Below the pieces are notes generated by a model that ran no database searches, was not told where the DNA came from, and saw nothing but the letters and a program-made list of their open reading frames with translations. From an uncultured Eubacteriales bacterium (lineage in GTDB: Bacteria > Bacillota > Clostridia > Oscillospirales > Oscillospiraceae), in assembly GCA_902492005.1 (NCBI GenBank), contig CABUJV010000030.1, positions 1-23,126 on the forward strand: DNA of 23,126 nucleotides, given 5' to 3'. The position numbers and the translations under genes are program-made. Below are positions 12,475 to 18,619 of this stretch, in pieces (position 1 is the first letter of the stretch; each line of letters starts with the position of its first letter).

Positions 12475-14274
12475 ATGGTCAACGAGTATTGCCGGGTGCC
12501 CCAGTGGGAGGCCACCAGAACTTTGGCTGCTGTGGCCCAGGGCCTGGAGAAGGCCGAGCTGGTGGTCCGGGACGCCAAACTGGTCAACGTCTGTACGGGA
12601 GAAGTCCTGCCCCACACCGATGTGGCGGTGGCGGCAGGGCGTATCGCCTATGTGGGGGAGAGGGCGGAGCACTGCATCGGGCCGGACACCCAGGTCATCG
12701 AGGCTGACGGGGCCTATCTGGCCCCCGGCCTGCTGGACGGGCACATCCACGTGGAGTCCTCCATGATGACACTCCGGGCGTTTGCCGGTGCAGTGGTGCC
12801 CCACGGCACGGTGGGGATCTATATGGATCCCCACGAGATCTGCAACGTGCTGGGTACCCGGGGGGTGGATCTGATGCTGGCTGAGGCCGCCTGTACCCCC
12901 CTGAAGGCCATGCTGACCATGCCCTCCTGCGTGCCGGCGGTCACCGGCTTTGAGGACACCGGGGCCTCCATCGATGCCCGGGACATCGCCCGGTATATGC
13001 AGGACGGCCGGGTGGTAGCCCTGGGGGAGATGATGAACTACCCCGGCATTCTGTCCGGCCAGGAGGGGCCCCACGCCATTGTGGCCGAGACGCTGAAGGC
13101 GGGGCGGACGGTCACTGGCCACTATTCCCTCCCCGAGACCGACCGGGGCCTCAACGGTTACATTGCCGCCGGAGCCCGCTGCTGTCACGAGTCCACCCGG
13201 GAGGCCGACGCCCTGGCCAAGATGCGCCTGGGCATGTACGCCATGCTGCGGGAGGGCTCCGCCTGGAAAGACCTGGGGGAGGTGGCCCGGGCGGTGACCC
13301 GCCATGAGGTGGACAGCCGCTTTGCCGTGCTGGTTACCGACGATGCCCACCCCCACACTTTACTGTCCGAGGGCCATGTGGACCGGCTGCTGCGCCGGGC
13401 GGTGGAAGAGGGCATCCCTCCGGTGGCCGCCGTCCAGATGGTCACGCTCAACTGCGCCCAGTGCTTCCAGATGGACCAGGATTTGGGCTCCGTCACCCCT
13501 GGCAAGTGCGCCGATCTGGTGTTCTTCGAGGATCTGAAGGACTTCCGGGTCTTGCGGACAGTCATCGACGGCCGGGTCGTGGCCGAAAACGGCAGGCTGC
13601 TGGCCGGGCTGTCTCCCTATGCCTACCCGGAAGAGGCCCTGCGCTCCATGCATGTGAAGGCCCCCATCACCGCGGCCTCCTTCGCTGTGGCCGCCCCCCG
13701 GGACGGGGCGGTGAAGGTCCGGGCCATCCAGGTGATCGGCGGCAGCGCGGCTAACCGGGAGAGCCTCATCACCCTGACCGCCAGAGACGGCTGGGTGGAG
13801 GCCGACGTGGAGCAGGACGTGCTGAAGATGGCGGTGTTTGAGCGGCACCACGCTACCGGGCATAAGGCCCTGGGTTTCGTTCAGGGCTTCGGCATCCGGC
13901 ATGGGGCCATGGCCTCCACCGTGGCCCACGACGCCCACAACCTGATGGCGGTGGGCTCCAACGACGCCGATATGGCCCTGGCGGCCAACACCCTGCTCCA
14001 GTCCGAGGGGGGCATGTGCGTGGTGCGGGATGGGCAGGTGCTGGGCCATGTGGCTCTGCCGGTGGCCGGGCTGATGAGTGAACGGCCGGCGGAGGAGATG
14101 GCGGCGCTGGTGGACGGCCTGGGCCGGGCCTGGGCGGAAATCGGTTGCACCCTGCCGTCTCCCTTTATGACCATGGCCCTCAGCTCTCTGGCCTGTATCC
14201 CCGAACTGCGTCTCACCGACCGAGGGCTGGTGGACTGCCGCAGCTTCCAGTTTGTCGGCCTGTTTCATGAATAA
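12475..14274 (+). CDS. adeC: Adenine deaminase
   Basis: A 599-residue amidohydrolase of the AdeC family that converts adenine to hypoxanthine and ammonia with a dinuclear metal centre. The N-terminal HxH is in APGLLDGHIHVESSMM (His90, His92). Then come DPHEICNVLG, a metal-bridging region in GEMMNYPG, GHYSLPE and TDDAHPHTL. The C-terminal adenine-deaminase domain (GFGIRHGAMASTVAHDAHN, then SEGGMCVV) is complete. Length matches the family. GGGAGGAG sits 5 bases before the ATG at 12475, so I reject the longer frame from 12439, which would start inside the terminator. It follows guaD by 82 bases with a terminator between them, and ends with its own terminator. Hypoxanthine can return to IMP, the substrate of PurA encoded further on. 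Confidence 0.96.
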   Translation: MVNEYCRVPQWEATRTLAAVAQGLEKAELVVRDAKLVNVCTGEVLPHTDVAVAAGRIAYVGERAEHCIGPDTQVIEADGAYLAPGLLDGHIHVESSMMTLRAFAGAVVPHGTVGIYMDPHEICNVLGTRGVDLMLAEAACTPLKAMLTMPSCVPAVTGFEDTGASIDARDIARYMQDGRVVALGEMMNYPGILSGQEGPHAIVAETLKAGRTVTGHYSLPETDRGLNGYIAAGARCCHESTREADALAKMRLGMYAMLREGSAWKDLGEVARAVTRHEVDSRFAVLVTDDAHPHTLLSEGHVDRLLRRAVEEGIPPVAAVQMVTLNCAQCFQMDQDLGSVTPGKCADLVFFEDLKDFRVLRTVIDGRVVAENGRLLAGLSPYAYPEEALRSMHVKAPITAASFAVAAPRDGAVKVRAIQVIGGSAANRESLITLTARDGWVEADVEQDVLKMAVFERHHATGHKALGFVQGFGIRHGAMASTVAHDAHNLMAVGSNDADMALAANTLLQSEGGMCVVRDGQVLGHVALPVAGLMSERPAEEMAALVDGLGRAWAEIGCTLPSPFMTMALSSLACIPELRLTDRGLVDCRSFQFVGLFHE

Positions 14275-14283
14275 AACCAGAGA

Positions 14284-14319
14284 AAACCCCCGCTGCCGTA
14301 ATGGCGGCGGGGGTTTCCT
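14284..14319 (+). terminator. Terminator after adeC
   Basis: AAACCCCCGCTGCC and GGCGGCGGGGGTTT form a 14-bp stem (one G-T pair) around GTAAT, followed by CCTTTATAC, 9 bases after the adeC stop. Confidence 0.88.
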
Positions 14320-14330
14320 TTATACAATAA

Positions 14331-14361
14331 AATCCCTAGAGCCCCTAAGGCTCTAGGGATT
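14331..14361 (-). terminator. Terminator of the tRNA-Gly gene
   Basis: AATCCCTAGAGCC and GGCTCTAGGGATT form a perfect 13-bp stem. Read on the minus strand, it follows the tRNA by 5 bases and is followed by TTTATTG, part of which extends the T-rich stem end. Confidence 0.85.
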
Positions 14362-14366
14362 GCTCT

Positions 14367-14440
14367 TGGAGCAGGTGAGGGGAATCGAACCCCCGTGTTC
14401 AGCTTGGGAAGCTGACATTCTACCATTGAACTACACCTGC
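14367..14440 (-). tRNA. tRNA-Gly (anticodon CCC)
   Basis: On the minus strand a full cloverleaf can be drawn. Acceptor GCAGGTG pairs with CACCTGC, followed by U and an encoded CCA. The D arm is AGTTCAATGGTAGAAT. The anticodon stem TCAGC/GCTGA encloses TTCCCAA, giving anticodon CCC, and the T arm is GGGGGTTCGATTCCCC. It would read GGG glycine codons. It is a single tRNA with its own promoter and terminator, between adeC and the YtaF-like gene. Confidence 0.96.
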
Positions 14441-14458
14441 AGATCAAACTGCCTAAAT

Positions 14459-14487
14459 AATATATCATATGTGGCGAAATTTTGCAA
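14459..14487 (-). promoter_or_regulatory. Promoter of tRNA-Gly
   Basis: On the minus strand TTGCAA (14482-14487) and TATATT (14459-14464) are 17 bases apart. Transcription would start near 14452, about 12 bases before the mature tRNA end. Confidence 0.75.
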
Positions 14488-14587
14488 GAGTGATTTTGAT
14501 ACTTTTTCTAGCATGCACCAAACGGGGGCCTGAATCTTATACTGGATTGAATCTATGATAGGTTTTCGGGCCTGAAAGGGTGTTACT

Positions 14588-15145
14588 GTGTATATTGTTT
14601 CTGCATTCCTGTTTGCAGCGGCCGCAAATCTGGACAGCTTTGTGGTGGGGCTGTCCTACGGTGTGCGCCGCGTACATATCCAGTTCCGCGCAAATCTGCT
14701 GATCGCGGGGGTCGTCATGCTGGGAACGCTTTTGTCCATGGTGCTGGGGGCGGGGCTGAAGGGACTCATTCCGGCGGAGTGGGGAGGGCGCCTGGGAAGC
14801 GGCATGATCCTGCTGCTGGGCGCGTATTGCCTGATTGGCTTCTTTGCACGGCGTGGGGAGGGTGAGGAAGAGCCGGAGGTAAAACTTCAGTATATGGGAC
14901 TGAGGGAGACCGCCGCGCTGGGCTGTGCGCTGACGGTCAACAACGTGGGACTGGGGGTGGGAGCCAGTATCGCGGGACTGGGGTTGTGGCTGACCGTGCT
15001 GGCCTCCGCCGCATGCAGTTTTCTGTTTCTCTATGTGGGGAACCGCCTGGGGAAGAGCTGGTTGTCTGAGGTAATCGGGGGATATGCAGAGCCCATTTCC
15101 GGAGTCATGATGATCACCCTGGGGCTGTTTGAGCTTTTGGGATAA
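14588..15145 (+). CDS. YtaF/MntP-like membrane protein
   Basis: A 185-residue polytopic membrane protein of the MntP/YtaF family (two repeated halves, about six spans). MntP exports Mn2+; YtaF is a sporulation-associated relative of unknown substrate. Each half carries the family's Asn-Asp/Asn signature: ANLDSFVVGLSYGVR (residues 13-27) and LTVNNVGLGVGASIAG (about 115-130). The second half has NN where MntP usually has D, as in several YtaF-like proteins, so Mn2+ export should not be assumed. The GTG start at 14588 is preceded by GAAAGGG with about 8 bases of spacing. The leader from 14441 holds the minus-strand tRNA promoter and a duplicated GGGCCTGAA (14526 and 14568). I see no yybP-ykoY Mn riboswitch. 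The gene is convergent with AtoE copy 1. Confidence 0.82.
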   Translation: MYIVSAFLFAAAANLDSFVVGLSYGVRRVHIQFRANLLIAGVVMLGTLLSMVLGAGLKGLIPAEWGGRLGSGMILLLGAYCLIGFFARRGEGEEEPEVKLQYMGLRETAALGCALTVNNVGLGVGASIAGLGLWLTVLASAACSFLFLYVGNRLGKSWLSEVIGGYAEPISGVMMITLGLFELLG

Positions 15146-15148
15146 AAA

Positions 15149-15176
15149 GGACTCCTCCGGTTTTCCGGAGGAGTCC
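15149..15176 (-). terminator. Terminator of AtoE copy 1
   Basis: GGACTCCTCCGG and CCGGAGGAGTCC form a perfect 12-bp stem with a 4-base loop. On the minus strand it is followed by TTTTTATC, so it serves the AtoE-type gene. For the convergent YtaF-like gene the hairpin lacks a U tract but may still act. Confidence 0.88.
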
Positions 15177-15191
15177 CAGCAGTTATGAGAA

Positions 15192-16562
15192 TTAGAACAG
15201 CGCGGCCCACAGGAGGAAGCCGCCGCAGGCCACCAGACCGGTAAAGATCAGCACGATGACCAGGTAGCCCATGATGTCCTTGGCGGACAGACCGGCTACG
15301 CCCAGAGCAGGCAGGGCCCAGAAGGGCTGAATCATATTGGTCCACTGATCGCCCCAGGCGATGGCCATGCAGGCACGACCGGCCTCGATGCCCATTTTCT
15401 CGGCAGCGGGCATGACGATGGGGCCCTGAACGGCCCACTGGCCGCCGCCGGAGGGGACGAAAAAGTTCACGATGCCGGCGGACAGGAAGGTGAACAGGGG
15501 GAAGGTGACGTTGTTGGAGACGCTGACAAAGAAGTCGGAGATGATGGAGGCCAGGGATACGCCGTTGGCGTTGGCGGCGACCATCATGCCCATGATGCCG
15601 GCATAGAAGGGGAACTGGAGGAGGATGCCGGCGGCACCGGAGGCGGCCTCACCGATGGCGTCCACATACTTGCGCAGATCGCCGTGGAGCAGCACGCCCA
15701 CAAACAGGAAGATAAAGTTGACGATGTTCAGGTTCAGGCTGTTGGGAATCCCGGCAGGGCCGCTCTTCTGGACTACGTCGATGAAATAGAAGACGATGTA
15801 AGCGAAACCGGCCACAATGGTGATGACCCACAGAATTTTGCTGTGCTCCATCTTCTCGGCGGGGGTGTTGACGGAGTACTCCTTCTCGGCCTCGTCCAAC
15901 AGCAGCGCCGGGTCCACGGTAATGGTGTGCTCCGTATCGGGATGCATGGCGTAGTTGACGAAGGGCATCACGATCAGGATGACCGCGCACATGAGCAGGT
16001 TCATGGGGTGGAAGATGGTCAGATTGGTGCCGGCCTGGTAGGTGGCCTCGCCGATGGTGTAGCCACCCGAGATGGTCAGCGGGATAGAGCCCGACAGACC
16101 GGCGTGCCAGATGACAAAGCCGGAATAGGCCGAGGCGATGAGCAGACGGTAGTCCACATCGCGGACACGGCGGGCCACTTCCTTGGCCAGCAGGGCGCCG
16201 GCGATGAGGCCGAAGCCCCAGTTCAGCCAGCAGCAGATGACGGACACAAAGGTGGTGATGAGAATGGCGCTCTTCTTGTTCTTGGCGGTAGAGGCGATAG
16301 CGCCCAAGAACCGCTTAAAGACCTTCGCGGAGGCCATGGCGGAGCCCAGCACCAGAACCAAGGCCATCTGCATCGAGAAGGCCAGCAGATTCCAGAAACC
16401 GCTGGTGTTGCCCCACGCCTTGATCATGGCGACAGGGCCCTGCTGTGTACCGAGCATTGCGGCGACATACACAACGATGCTCAGGATGATGGCGAACAGG
16501 AACGGGTCCGGCAGCCACCGGTTGACTACGCGCACGCAGCCATTGGTAAATTTTTTGAACAT
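15192..16562 (-). CDS. AtoE-type short-chain fatty acid transporter, copy 1
   Basis: A 456-residue polytopic membrane protein of the AtoE (TIGR00366) family, whose E. coli member is encoded with acetoacetate/butyrate catabolism and is thought to move short-chain fatty acids. Family landmarks are the start VNRWLPDPFLFAIIL (residues 11-25), GFWNLLAFSMQMALVLVLGSA, CCWLNWGFGLIAGALLAKEVARR, SGFVIWHAGLSGSIPL and FVPSGGGQWAVQGPIVMPAA near the C-terminus, then WGDQWTNMIQPFWALPALG. About a dozen hydrophobic segments are visible. The ATG at 16562 follows AAGGAGGG and matches the first residue of its paralogue; the longer frame upstream runs through the operator. It has its own consensus promoter with a large dyad just downstream. 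In an amino-acid fermenter it may export butyrate or acetate rather than import it; this is inference. Confidence 0.9.
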   Translation of the reverse strand: MFKKFTNGCVRVVNRWLPDPFLFAIILSIVVYVAAMLGTQQGPVAMIKAWGNTSGFWNLLAFSMQMALVLVLGSAMASAKVFKRFLGAIASTAKNKKSAILITTFVSVICCWLNWGFGLIAGALLAKEVARRVRDVDYRLLIASAYSGFVIWHAGLSGSIPLTISGGYTIGEATYQAGTNLTIFHPMNLLMCAVILIVMPFVNYAMHPDTEHTITVDPALLLDEAEKEYSVNTPAEKMEHSKILWVITIVAGFAYIVFYFIDVVQKSGPAGIPNSLNLNIVNFIFLFVGVLLHGDLRKYVDAIGEAASGAAGILLQFPFYAGIMGMMVAANANGVSLASIISDFFVSVSNNVTFPLFTFLSAGIVNFFVPSGGGQWAVQGPIVMPAAEKMGIEAGRACMAIAWGDQWTNMIQPFWALPALGVAGLSAKDIMGYLVIVLIFTGLVACGGFLLWAALF

Positions 16563-16589
16563 GCATTTCCCTCCTTGCAATATTCCATC

Positions 16590-16618
16590 GTGAACAAACC
16601 CCAACACAATTTGTTCAC
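16590..16618. promoter_or_regulatory. Inverted-repeat operator candidate in the AtoE copy 1 leader
   Basis: GTGAACAAA (16590-16598) and TTTGTTCAC (16610-16618) are perfect 9-bp inverted repeats separated by 11 bases. They lie just downstream of the -10 element, from about +7 to +36 of the expected transcript. This is a typical place for a repressor to block elongation. The RNA could also fold as a hairpin before the ribosome site. Confidence 0.65.
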
Positions 16619-16631
16619 AATTCCAGACCTC

Positions 16632-16659
16632 ATTATAAACCAAAAACCTTTTTTGTCAA
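16632..16659 (-). promoter_or_regulatory. Consensus promoter of AtoE copy 1
   Basis: On the minus strand a perfect TTGACA (16654-16659) and a perfect TATAAT (16632-16637) are 16 bases apart. It is among the strongest promoters in the window, which makes the adjacent operator-like dyad more meaningful. Confidence 0.9.
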
Positions 16660-16875
16660 CATAAATCGGCAGGGTTTCCGTCAGTGAGACCGGGAGCCGT
16701 TGGGGCGCAAGGGATTCAACAAACTGGTCAAAAACTAAAAAATGAATGGACTATTTCATAAAGTCCTCATCTGCTGAGGGATCATTCCAATGTGACAGGT
16801 GAAAAAAAGAAAAAAACATCACTTTTTATGCAAAAAGAAAGCAAATTACTGGTGCTACCAATCGACGATTGGGTA
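16660..16875. other. Intergenic stretch between the AtoE copies, no gene seen
   Basis: About 215 bases of lower-GC sequence without a credible coding frame on either strand. It contains small dyads only: GGACT-N9-AGTCC type and CCTCA-N5-TGAGG near 16763-16780, and a perfect 15-base palindrome CCAATCG-A-CGATTGG at 16858-16872, just before the terminator hairpin. Confidence 0.5.
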
Positions 16876-16913
16876 CGCAAAAAGCCGCAGGCGACTGCCT
16901 GCGGCTTTTTGCG
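16876..16913. terminator. Terminator after AtoE copy 2
   Basis: A perfect 17-bp stem (CGCAAAAAGCCGCAGGC and its complement) with a GACT loop. The A5/T5 runs inside the stem give a U tract in either direction. It lies 83 bases beyond the stop of copy 2 on the minus strand. Confidence 0.85.
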
Positions 16914-16996
16914 TGTGGGTGTTGGGGTTTCCTCTATGAATGGAAGGGAAATGGGTGTTGATCGGAAAGATGTAAAGATTAGAAGCTGGATAGTGC

Positions 16997-18340
16997 TTAG
17001 AAGAAGATGGCCCAGCCCAGGAAGCCGAGGCAGGCGACGATACCGGTGAAGATGGTGACGATGACCAGGTAGCCCATGATGTTGCGGGCGGAGAGTCCGG
17101 CGATGCCGAGTGCGGGCAGGGCCCAGAAGGGCTGGATCATATTGGTCCACTGGTCGCCCCAGGCGATGGCCATGGCGGCTCGTCCGGCCTCGATGCCCAT
17201 CGTGGTGGAGGCGGGCATGACGATGGGGGCCTGTACCGCCCACTGGCCGCCGCCGGAGGGGACGAAGAAGTTGATGAGGCCGGCAGACAGGAACGTCAGC
17301 ATGGGGAAGGTGACTTCATTGGAGACGCTGACGAAGAAGTCGGCAATGATAGAGGCCAGGGATACGCCGTCGGCGTTGGGCGCCACCATCAGGCCCATGA
17401 TACCGGCATAGAAGGGGAATTGAAGAAGGATGCCGGCGGCGCCGGAGGCGGCATCACCGATGGCGTCCACATATTTACGCAGGTCGCCGTGGAGCAGAAT
17501 GCCCAGGAACATGAAAATCATATTGACGATGTTCAGACCCAGGTTGAAGCCGCTGGTGAAAAAATAATAGATGATGTAAGCGAAGCCCAACACCAGAGTG
17601 ATGATCCAGAGAACTTTGCTGTGCTCCAATTTTTCGGCGGGGGAGCTGATGGTGTAGGTCCGCTCCTCCTCATCGACCAGCCGGGCGGGGTCCACGGTAA
17701 CGGTGTGCTGTACATCAGGGTGCATAGCATAGTTGACGAAGGGCATCAGGACCAGAATCACGCCGACCATGAGCAGGTTCATGGGATGGAAAATGGTCTG
17801 GCTGGTGGGCACCTGATAGACGACTCCCAGAATCTCGCTTCCCGTGGAGATCTGGAGGGGAATGGAACCGGAGATGCCGGCGTGCCAGATGACGAAGCCG
17901 GAATAGGCGGAGGCAATCAGCAGGGCGTAGTCCACGTCGCGGACCCGACGGGCCACTTCCTTGGCCAGCAGAGCGCCGGCGATCAAGCCAAAGCCCCAGT
18001 TCAGCCAGCAGCAAATGGTAGAGACGAAGGTAGTGACAATAATGGCGCTTTTCTTGTCCTTGGCCAGACTTGCAATGGAGCCCAGCGCCTTTTTGCAGAC
18101 CTTGGCGGAGGCCATGGCAGAGCCCAGAACGAGGACCAGGGCCATCTGCATGGAGAAGGACAGCAGGCCCCACATGCCCTTATCATTGCCCCAAGCATTG
18201 ACCAGTTCAATGGGGGACTGCTGGGTGCCGATCATGGAGCCAACAAAGGTAACGATGGTCAAAATGATCGCAAACAGGAATGCATCCGGCAGCCAGCGGT
18301 TGACCACGCGTACGCAGCCATTGGTAAATTTCTTGAACAT
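16997..18340 (-). CDS. AtoE-type short-chain fatty acid transporter, copy 2
   Basis: A 447-residue close paralogue of the neighbouring AtoE-type protein, roughly three quarters identical by eye along the whole length. It shares MFKKFTNGCVRVVNRWLPD, CCWLNWGFGLIAGALLAKEVARR, SGFVIWHAG, FVPSGGGQWAVQAPIVMPA and GDQWTNMIQPFWALPALG. The main difference is a loop after the FAYI span (about residue 270), where copy 2 lacks about nine residues. The S-G-S-I-P-L region is followed by a different loop in each copy, so substrate or affinity may differ. The ATG is preceded by GGGAGGAG. It has its own promoter, with a different upstream region from copy 1 that is rich in phased TTTAC repeats. Tandem position and similarity indicate local duplication; the separate promoters suggest the copies serve different conditions. 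Confidence 0.9.
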   Translation of the reverse strand: MFKKFTNGCVRVVNRWLPDAFLFAIILTIVTFVGSMIGTQQSPIELVNAWGNDKGMWGLLSFSMQMALVLVLGSAMASAKVCKKALGSIASLAKDKKSAIIVTTFVSTICCWLNWGFGLIAGALLAKEVARRVRDVDYALLIASAYSGFVIWHAGISGSIPLQISTGSEILGVVYQVPTSQTIFHPMNLLMVGVILVLMPFVNYAMHPDVQHTVTVDPARLVDEEERTYTISSPAEKLEHSKVLWIITLVLGFAYIIYYFFTSGFNLGLNIVNMIFMFLGILLHGDLRKYVDAIGDAASGAAGILLQFPFYAGIMGLMVAPNADGVSLASIIADFFVSVSNEVTFPMLTFLSAGLINFFVPSGGGQWAVQAPIVMPASTTMGIEAGRAAMAIAWGDQWTNMIQPFWALPALGIAGLSARNIMGYLVIVTIFTGIVACLGFLGWAIFF

Positions 18341-18409
18341 AGAACTCCTCCCAAACTTCTTTGTTCCGATTGCATTGAGTCAGGGCCCTGGCTCCAACCT
18401 ACAATATAC

Positions 18410-18437
18410 ATCATACCGAGAAAGTTTACAAAGTCAA
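18410..18437 (-). promoter_or_regulatory. Promoter of AtoE copy 2
   Basis: On the minus strand TTGACT (18432-18437) and TATGAT (18410-18415) are 16 bases apart. The expected start near 18403 leaves a leader of about 60 bases. The repeat array at 18465-18530 lies 28 to 93 bases upstream of the -35 element. Confidence 0.8.
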
Positions 18438-18464
18438 TGCGAAAAATGGTAATTTTGCCCATTC

Positions 18465-18530
18465 TTTACCTATGATTTACCTGTAGTTTACAATTTGAAA
18501 TGTATTTTTACGATTTACATACAATGTAAA
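18465..18530. repeat. TTTAC repeat array and palindrome upstream of AtoE copy 2
   Basis: TTTAC occurs at 18465, 18476 and 18487, spaced exactly 11 bases apart (about one helical turn). It occurs again at 18507 and 18514. The last is part of a perfect inverted repeat TTTACAT-ACA-ATGTAAA (18514-18530). A further copy lies at 18425, in the promoter spacer. Position upstream of the -35 element suits an activator or a cooperative regulator. Confidence 0.6.
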
Positions 18531-18545
18531 ATGACGAAAAGACGA

Positions 18546-18597
18546 AATGTAAAGAAAAGTGGCCCGGACGACCGTCCGGACCACTTTTCTTTACATT
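18546..18597. terminator. Very long terminator hairpin after purA
   Basis: AATGTAAAGAAAAGTGG (18546-18562) pairs with CCACTTTTCTTTACATT (18581-18597). After one mismatch, CCGGAC pairs with GTCCGG, giving a stem of about 23 pairs. T-rich runs inside the arms supply a U tract. It ends purA 22 bases after its stop and carries the same AATGTAAA sequence as the nearby TTTAC repeats. Confidence 0.85.
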
Positions 18598-18619
18598 GAA
18601 AAACGGAGAGGGAAGAGCC

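Noticed and set aside
14441..14587. Mn2+-sensing yybP-ykoY riboswitch before the YtaF/MntP-like gene
   Set aside because: The conserved loop sequences of that class are not present. The region holds the tRNA promoter on the other strand and short repeats only.
15684..16664. Long plus-strand frames opposite both AtoE copies (also 17420-18475)
   Set aside because: Their parallel occurrence follows from the two paralogues sharing sequence. They are His/Gln/Asp-rich shadows with no start signals.
16792..17049. Plus-strand 85-codon frame starting MTGEKKKKTSLF
   Set aside because: It starts in the AT-rich spacer and continues through a terminator hairpin into antisense of AtoE copy 2, with no ribosome site.
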